Of a stretch of 8,087 bases of DNA, positions 5,784 through 8,087 are shown one piece after another. The DNA is from Deltaproteobacteria bacterium. GTDB taxonomy: Bacteria; Desulfobacterota; DSM-4660; Desulfatiglandales; Desulfatiglandaceae. Position 1 is the stretch's first letter, and the number at the start of each line of letters is the position of its first letter. The translations under genes and the position numbers were made by a program. The stretch covers positions 1 to 8,087 of the forward strand of contig JAGHDR010000300.1 of the NCBI GenBank assembly GCA_021159825.1, in the 5' to 3' direction. The notes beneath the pieces were generated by a model. It made no database searches and was not told the DNA's origin. It saw only the letters and a program-made list of their open reading frames with translations.

Positions 5784-6872
5784 TTATTTTCCCGGATGGA
5801 CAATCAGCTTCTGTCCCGGGTGAATGGGATCTCGCGGACTGATGCGGTTCCAGATGATCAGTGCGGTGACCGGCACATGGTGATTGCGGGCGATGGTGGA
5901 GAGGTTGTCACCCGGCCGCACTACATAGACGCGGCCTTTGTGGTCTTCAGCATAAGCCTTGAGCAACCTGGAAAACCGTTTCTGAAACCCCTGAAGTGAC
6001 CCTTTTGGAATGAGGAGTTCGTGGCCGCCTTTTGCAAGATAGTGCCCCCGGACTTCCGGGTTGAGATCCTTGATGACTTTGAAGCGGGTCTTTGCCGCCT
6101 TTGCCACAAGTTTAATGGGCGTTTCGCGGTCGCATTTCAGCTGAACCCGGTCAAAGGATAAAAGCGGGTAACGGTCTTTCCCGGAGAGGTTGAAACCATA
6201 CCTTTCCGGATCGGAAAAAATGAGTTTGATGGCGAGAATGCGAAAGAGAAAGTGCTGGGTTTCCAGGGGCAAATAAAGGTCGTAATAATTCATGGAGCCC
6301 TGAGCCAGTATCTCGCCCATCAGACCTTTTTCTCCCATATTGTAGGCGGCGGCTGCCAACGTCCACGACCCCAGTTCCTGGTGAAGGGATTTGAAATAGC
6401 GGATGGCGGCCCGGGTGGATGCAAACAGGCTCCGTCTTTCGTCAATCCGATCATTGATGGTCAGTCCATATTTTCGCCCGGTGGGTCTGACGAACTGCCA
6501 GAAACCGATGGCGCCCCGGCTGGATCCCGCATGGGGTCTCAAAGCACTTTCTGCAATGGCCACATATTTGAGGTCATCGGGCAGCCCGTTTTTCTTGAGC
6601 ATCTTTTCCACATGGGGCAGATAACGTCCCGCCCGTTTCAACCACAGGATCACCTGGGGCCGGTTCCAGAGGGACAGCAACAGTTCCCGCTCGAACCGTT
6701 GCCTCACATCCGGATTGTTCATGGGGACCGGTTCCCCACAGAAATTCCGGCCGGGGGGAATTTTCAGCGATGCCATCAAAGAAGGAATTCGCGCCGGTTC
6801 AATGGCTTTTGCTTCGGCAACCTCTCCAAACAGAAACCCTGCAACTATACCCAATATGATAAACCAGCTCAT
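5784..6872 (-). CDS. MltD-like membrane-bound lytic murein transglycosylase (SLT + LysM)
   Basis: A 362-residue exported peptidoglycan lyase that cleaves the MurNAc-GlcNAc bond with 1,6-anhydro product formation. The lytic transglycosylase (SLT/GH23) domain covers about 85-215. The catalytic Glu is E108 in IAESAL, followed by GAIGFWQF at 120-127 and AAAAYNMG at 173-180. A degenerate LysM-like segment spans about 240-290 (LNPEVRGHYL). A clear LysM glycan-binding domain spans about 315-358 (VYVVRPGDNLSTIA to GQKLIV). E. coli MltD is a lipoprotein with two LysM domains; this one lacks a lipobox Cys. ATG at 6872 is chosen because GAGAGG (6880-6885) sits 7 nt upstream. A longer start at 6911 would add 13 residues and give the signal sequence the basic n-region that the short form lacks, so it remains possible. 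Confidence 0.88.
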   Translation of the reverse strand: MSWFIILGIVAGFLFGEVAEAKAIEPARIPSLMASLKIPPGRNFCGEPVPMNNPDVRQRFERELLLSLWNRPQVILWLKRAGRYLPHVEKMLKKNGLPDDLKYVAIAESALRPHAGSSRGAIGFWQFVRPTGRKYGLTINDRIDERRSLFASTRAAIRYFKSLHQELGSWTLAAAAYNMGEKGLMGEILAQGSMNYYDLYLPLETQHFLFRILAIKLIFSDPERYGFNLSGKDRYPLLSFDRVQLKCDRETPIKLVAKAAKTRFKVIKDLNPEVRGHYLAKGGHELLIPKGSLQGFQKRFSRLLKAYAEDHKGRVYVVRPGDNLSTIARNHHVPVTALIIWNRISPRDPIHPGQKLIVHPGK

Positions 6873-6930
6873 GTGCTTTCCTCTCAATTTGAACTCAGGG
6901 ATCGTTACCATTCATGGCCCATGGCCCCCT

Positions 6931-7023
6931 TTACAATGCAGTCAGGACATTGTACGGCATGAGCAACCGCCGGGCAAGCAACGATTTTTCCCGTTCGGTG
7001 AGAGCGCCTTCGGCGAAGACCAC
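6931..7023 (-). pseudogene. Possible 3' remnant of an unknown gene
   Basis: A 30-codon frame (GTG to TAA) reads FAEGALTEREKSLLARR and on to MPYNVLTAL. Its codon choice (many G/C third positions) and its charged amphipathic helix pattern look more protein-like than chance. There is no ribosome-binding site, and the frame is closed by a TAA just upstream of the GTG. It could be the degraded end of a gene that once preceded the transglycosylase gene on the same strand, or chance. The family is not recognised. Confidence 0.25.
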
Positions 7024-7052
7024 TCTTTATTCTATGTGGGTATAATAGGGAA

Positions 7053-7149
7053 TACACATCGCTCCATACTTCCCATTTGGTGGAAAAATGGAACTCGTGA
7101 CACGTTCAAAGACCTGGGCCGGCCATGTGGATGGTCCGGGCTTTTTTTG
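7053..7149 (+). ncRNA. Candidate small RNA
   Basis: A perfect TATAAT (7041-7046) would start a transcript near 7053 that ends about 95 nt later at the hairpin plus T7 run. Within it CCATTT and AAATGG (about 7073-7090) can form another short stem. The matching -35 region is poor, and no covariation can be judged from one sequence, so this is only a candidate. Confidence 0.2.
7118..7148 (+). terminator. Candidate intrinsic terminator
   Basis: GGCCAT (7121-7126) pairs with ATGGTC (7131-7136) around a GUGG loop, including one G-U pair. With single-base bulges the stem extends to the GGGC at 7138-7141, directly followed by seven T's (7142-7148). No plus-strand gene ends just upstream, because the transglycosylase gene reads the other way. 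If real, it ends an unannotated short transcript or shields hicBA from upstream transcription. Confidence 0.45.
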
Positions 7150-7161
7150 TGGCTCCGCAGG

Positions 7162-7180
7162 AAACCCATGCCTTGGGTTT
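7162..7180. repeat. Hairpin-forming inverted repeat
   Basis: AAACCCA (7162-7168) and TGGGTTT (7174-7180) are a perfect 7-bp inverted repeat with a 5-nt loop, shortly after the T7 run. Function is unknown; there is no T-run after it on either strand. Confidence 0.5.
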
Positions 7181-7231
7181 AATATGAAATCCATGGTATT
7201 AGCGGTGCAGGTCGGTCAGAAAACAATAATG

Positions 7232-7246
7232 GTGCCACCGTGGCAC
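7232..7246. repeat. GC-rich palindrome GTGCCAC-C-GTGGCAC
   Basis: Seven base pairs are perfectly symmetric around one central base. This size and symmetry suit a dimeric DNA-binding protein, but it lies about 175 nt upstream of the hicBA -35 box. A GCACTATA that overlaps its end recurs at 7344-7351. Confidence 0.5.
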
Positions 7247-7264
7247 TATAGTTCCGGTCAAATG

Positions 7265-7326
7265 ACTTGATACCCAAATGCGAAAAAAGTTATTGTGATT
7301 AAAACGGGTTAGTGGCGATATCAAGT
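7265..7326. repeat. Spaced inverted repeat ACTTGATA / TATCAAGT
   Basis: Perfect 8-nt inverted repeats at 7265-7272 and 7319-7326 are separated by 46 nt of A/T-rich sequence. Allowing a 2-nt offset, a flanking TGAC/GTCA pair extends the symmetry outward. It could be the ends of a tiny decayed element or a looping regulatory site; chance cannot be excluded. Confidence 0.35.
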
Positions 7327-7353
7327 GTCAGTTCATGTGTCCCGCACTATAAT
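7325..7353 (+). promoter_or_regulatory. Second possible promoter upstream of hicBA
   Basis: A perfect TATAAT (7348-7353) is preceded, at 17 nt, by GTGTCA, which matches four of six -35 positions. Transcription from here would give hicB a leader of about 110 nt. It is weaker evidence than the promoter at 7420-7448. Confidence 0.3.
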
Positions 7354-7397
7354 AGCCAAAGAAACCGGGTGCGTGCATATGGTGAAAAGTGGGTCTT

Positions 7398-7413
7398 TGT
7401 GAAACATTCCACA
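7398..7413. promoter_or_regulatory. Imperfect palindrome just upstream of the hicBA -35 box
   Basis: TGTGAAACATTCCACA matches its own reverse complement at 12 of 16 positions and ends 6 nt before the -35 hexamer. A second imperfect palindrome, TCACCCGTGTGA (7433-7444, 10 of 12), sits in the promoter spacer and touches the -10 box. Toxin-antitoxin operons are usually autorepressed through such sites; that use here is inference. Confidence 0.3.
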
Positions 7414-7419
7414 TTTCTC

Positions 7420-7448
7420 TTGACGCTATTTTTCACCCGTGTGATAAT
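7420..7448 (+). promoter_or_regulatory. Sigma70 promoter of hicBA
   Basis: TTGACG (7420-7425) and GATAAT (7443-7448) each match the consensus at five of six positions with a 17-nt spacer. The predicted start near 7455 coincides with the GAAGGGG ribosome-binding site (7455-7461), so the mRNA leader would be only about 17 nt. Confidence 0.72.
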
Positions 7449-7471
7449 TTGCGCGAAGGGGATATAAAAAC

Positions 7472-7831
7472 ATGAAAAATCCTGAAATCAGGCTGGACGT
7501 TCTTATAAAAAAAGAGGGCGGTTATTATTCAGCTCACTGCTTGCAGTTCGACATTGTAGCTACTGATGACACCATGGATGCTGTCCAGAAAACGATCCTT
7601 GAGTTATGCGTTGCCCATATCCAGTTCTCACATGAAAACAACAACATGGACTATCTCTTTTCGCCTGCCCCCGCAGAGGCATGGACAGAATATTACGCAA
7701 GTTTGAGCAAAAAAAAGTGCTCGTTTGCTCAGAAAAAGCTCCAAATCCATTTAGGAAAAACCCCCGCCGTGCCTTTCATACCAGCGTTTATGGTACAGGA
7801 AATCCTTTGCAATGACCAGCCCGCCTGGTGA
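7472..7831 (+). CDS. hicB: HicB-like antitoxin
   Basis: A 119-residue cytoplasmic protein. Residues 6-55 (RLDVLIKKEGGYYSAHC, then IVATDDTMDAV and a helix) have the HicB partial-RNase-H-like fold pattern: a strand with charged turn, G-Y-Y-x-A-x-C, a strand, then a helix starting with D-T. HicB proteins bind and neutralise the HicA mRNA interferase. Many also carry a C-terminal HTH or ribbon-helix-helix domain for operon repression; here the C-terminal half (56-119) is Trp/Tyr/Lys-containing and shows no recognisable DNA-binding motif. GAAGGGG lies 10 nt upstream of ATG. Its last 20 nt overlap the hicA-like start, so the genes are translationally coupled, antitoxin first. Family assignment rests on the N-terminus and on the partner. 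Confidence 0.68.
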   Translation: MKNPEIRLDVLIKKEGGYYSAHCLQFDIVATDDTMDAVQKTILELCVAHIQFSHENNNMDYLFSPAPAEAWTEYYASLSKKKCSFAQKKLQIHLGKTPAVPFIPAFMVQEILCNDQPAW

Positions 7832-8057
7832 TATCTCTTATTGGAAATTCTTGAAAAAATTAAAGGCGTTTGGCGTCGTTGAAATCGCAAGCCGCGGAAA
7901 AGGCAGTGAGAGGTATCTTGTTAAGCCGCTCAAGCCTAATACAACCCAAGGGCCGTCATACACCATAAAGTGCCATGGTGACGGCGGTGGAATAAGGTCT
8001 GGAACCGCAAGGGCGTGTCTGAGACGCCTTGGAATAGATCCCTCCGAATTTTGGTAG
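7812..8057 (+). CDS. hicA: HicA-like toxin (mRNA interferase family), atypical active site
   Basis: An 81-residue small basic protein with the HicA double-stranded-RNA-binding-like layout. A first helix (YWKFLKKLKAFGV) leads to a G-K-G-S turn (RGKGSERYLVKP at 28-39). Then come a strand ending YTIKCHG at 50-56 and a C-terminal helix (GTARACLRRLGIDPSEFW), whose L-R-R-L-G-I-D-x-x-E-F ending is characteristic of HicA. Classical HicA has His after the Gly-Ser (G-S-H), needed for RNA cleavage; here that residue is Glu33, and the only His in the protein is H55. The toxin may use H55, belong to a divergent subgroup, or be inactive. ATG overlaps the hicB end by 20 nt, with AGGA about 11 nt upstream. 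It ends in tandem stops TAG-TAA. Confidence 0.75.
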   Translation: MTSPPGDISYWKFLKKLKAFGVVEIASRGKGSERYLVKPLKPNTTQGPSYTIKCHGDGGGIRSGTARACLRRLGIDPSEFW

Positions 8058-8069
8058 TAACAATAACAA

Positions 8070-8087
8070 CCCCCCCCCCCCCCCCCC
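8070..8087. other. Terminal run of 18 C's
   Basis: The window ends in an unbroken C homopolymer of at least 18 nt, 12 nt after the hicA stop codon. In an assembly this most likely marks a contig end, as homopolymer collapse or poly-G read artefacts would produce. A genuine poly-C tract is possible but not testable here. Confidence 0.8.

Larger units (their letters stand above)
6873..7471. other. 600-nt intergenic region rich in small palindromes
   Basis: No complete gene is convincing here. The region holds a possible 30-codon gene remnant (6931-7023), two TATAAT boxes (7041-7046 and 7348-7353), a hairpin with a T7 run (7118-7148) and three further inverted repeats (7162-7180, 7232-7246, 7265-7326). 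It also has two copies of GCACTATA (7243-7250, 7344-7351) and the hicBA promoter (7420-7448). No tRNA, rRNA or CRISPR pattern is seen. Confidence 0.7.

Noticed and set aside
5792..5821. Hairpin near the convergent stop codons as a shared terminator
   Set aside because: The stem CCCGG/CCGGG with GGACA/TGTCC is broken by bulges and is not followed by a T-run on either strand; it lies within the LysM coding region.
6252..6962. Plus-strand open frame (236 codons) antisense to the transglycosylase gene
   Set aside because: The opposite strand has an intact catalytic SLT domain; this frame is a shadow with no recognisable motifs.
7010..7023. CGCCTTCGGCG palindrome as a terminator or operator (about 7006-7016)
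   Set aside because: The stem is only 4 bp with a 3-nt loop, has no following T-run, and lies inside a possible coding remnant where such sequence is common.
7088..7270. Plus-strand 60-codon open frame in the intergenic region
   Set aside because: It runs through the candidate terminator hairpin, T7 run and palindromes, lacks an SD and has no recognisable protein pattern.

Overview
The window looks like chromosomal DNA of a Gram-negative bacterium. It encodes lipopolysaccharide (LPS) assembly enzymes, an outer-membrane beta-barrel protein and a periplasmic murein hydrolase. Strong Shine-Dalgarno (SD) sites and sigma70-type promoters fit a proteobacterium or Desulfobacterota member. A CTGATAA-repeat element carrying a remnant of an S23/four-helix-bundle (23S rRNA intervening-sequence protein) gene weakly favours Desulfobacterota, from memory only. 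The right edge ends in 18 C's directly after a gene, which suggests a contig end.

Left part (1-2228, minus strand): an LPS block read right to left. A family-2 glycosyltransferase (WaaE/KdtX type) is followed 6 nt later by an O-antigen-ligase/polymerase-type membrane protein. About 25 nt further on is the 5' end of another, probably GT-B type, glycosyltransferase that runs off the window. The run is packed like an operon for building and joining surface polysaccharide.

Middle (2229-5780): between the glycosyltransferase and the next gene lies a ~200-bp element with long inverted-repeat ends. It holds heptamer repeats and a truncated S23-family gene with its own GGAGG ribosome-binding site. 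Next comes a DUF481 outer-membrane protein (minus), read from an almost perfect sigma70 promoter. Divergent from it is a large secreted DUF4139 protein with a C-terminal coiled coil (plus).

Right part (5784-8087): an MltD-like lytic transglycosylase (SLT domain plus LysM) converges on the DUF4139 gene with only 3 nt between the stop codons. About 600 nt of non-coding DNA follow, rich in small palindromes. This stretch includes a possible gene remnant, a candidate terminator or small RNA, and a good sigma70 promoter. That promoter drives a two-gene HicB-HicA-type toxin-antitoxin operon with overlapping genes. The HicA-like protein lacks the usual Gly-Ser-His histidine.

Most of the window is ordinary cell-envelope housekeeping. 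The parts that deserve attention are the decayed S23 element, the atypical HicBA pair with its promoter, and the palindrome-rich region upstream of it.
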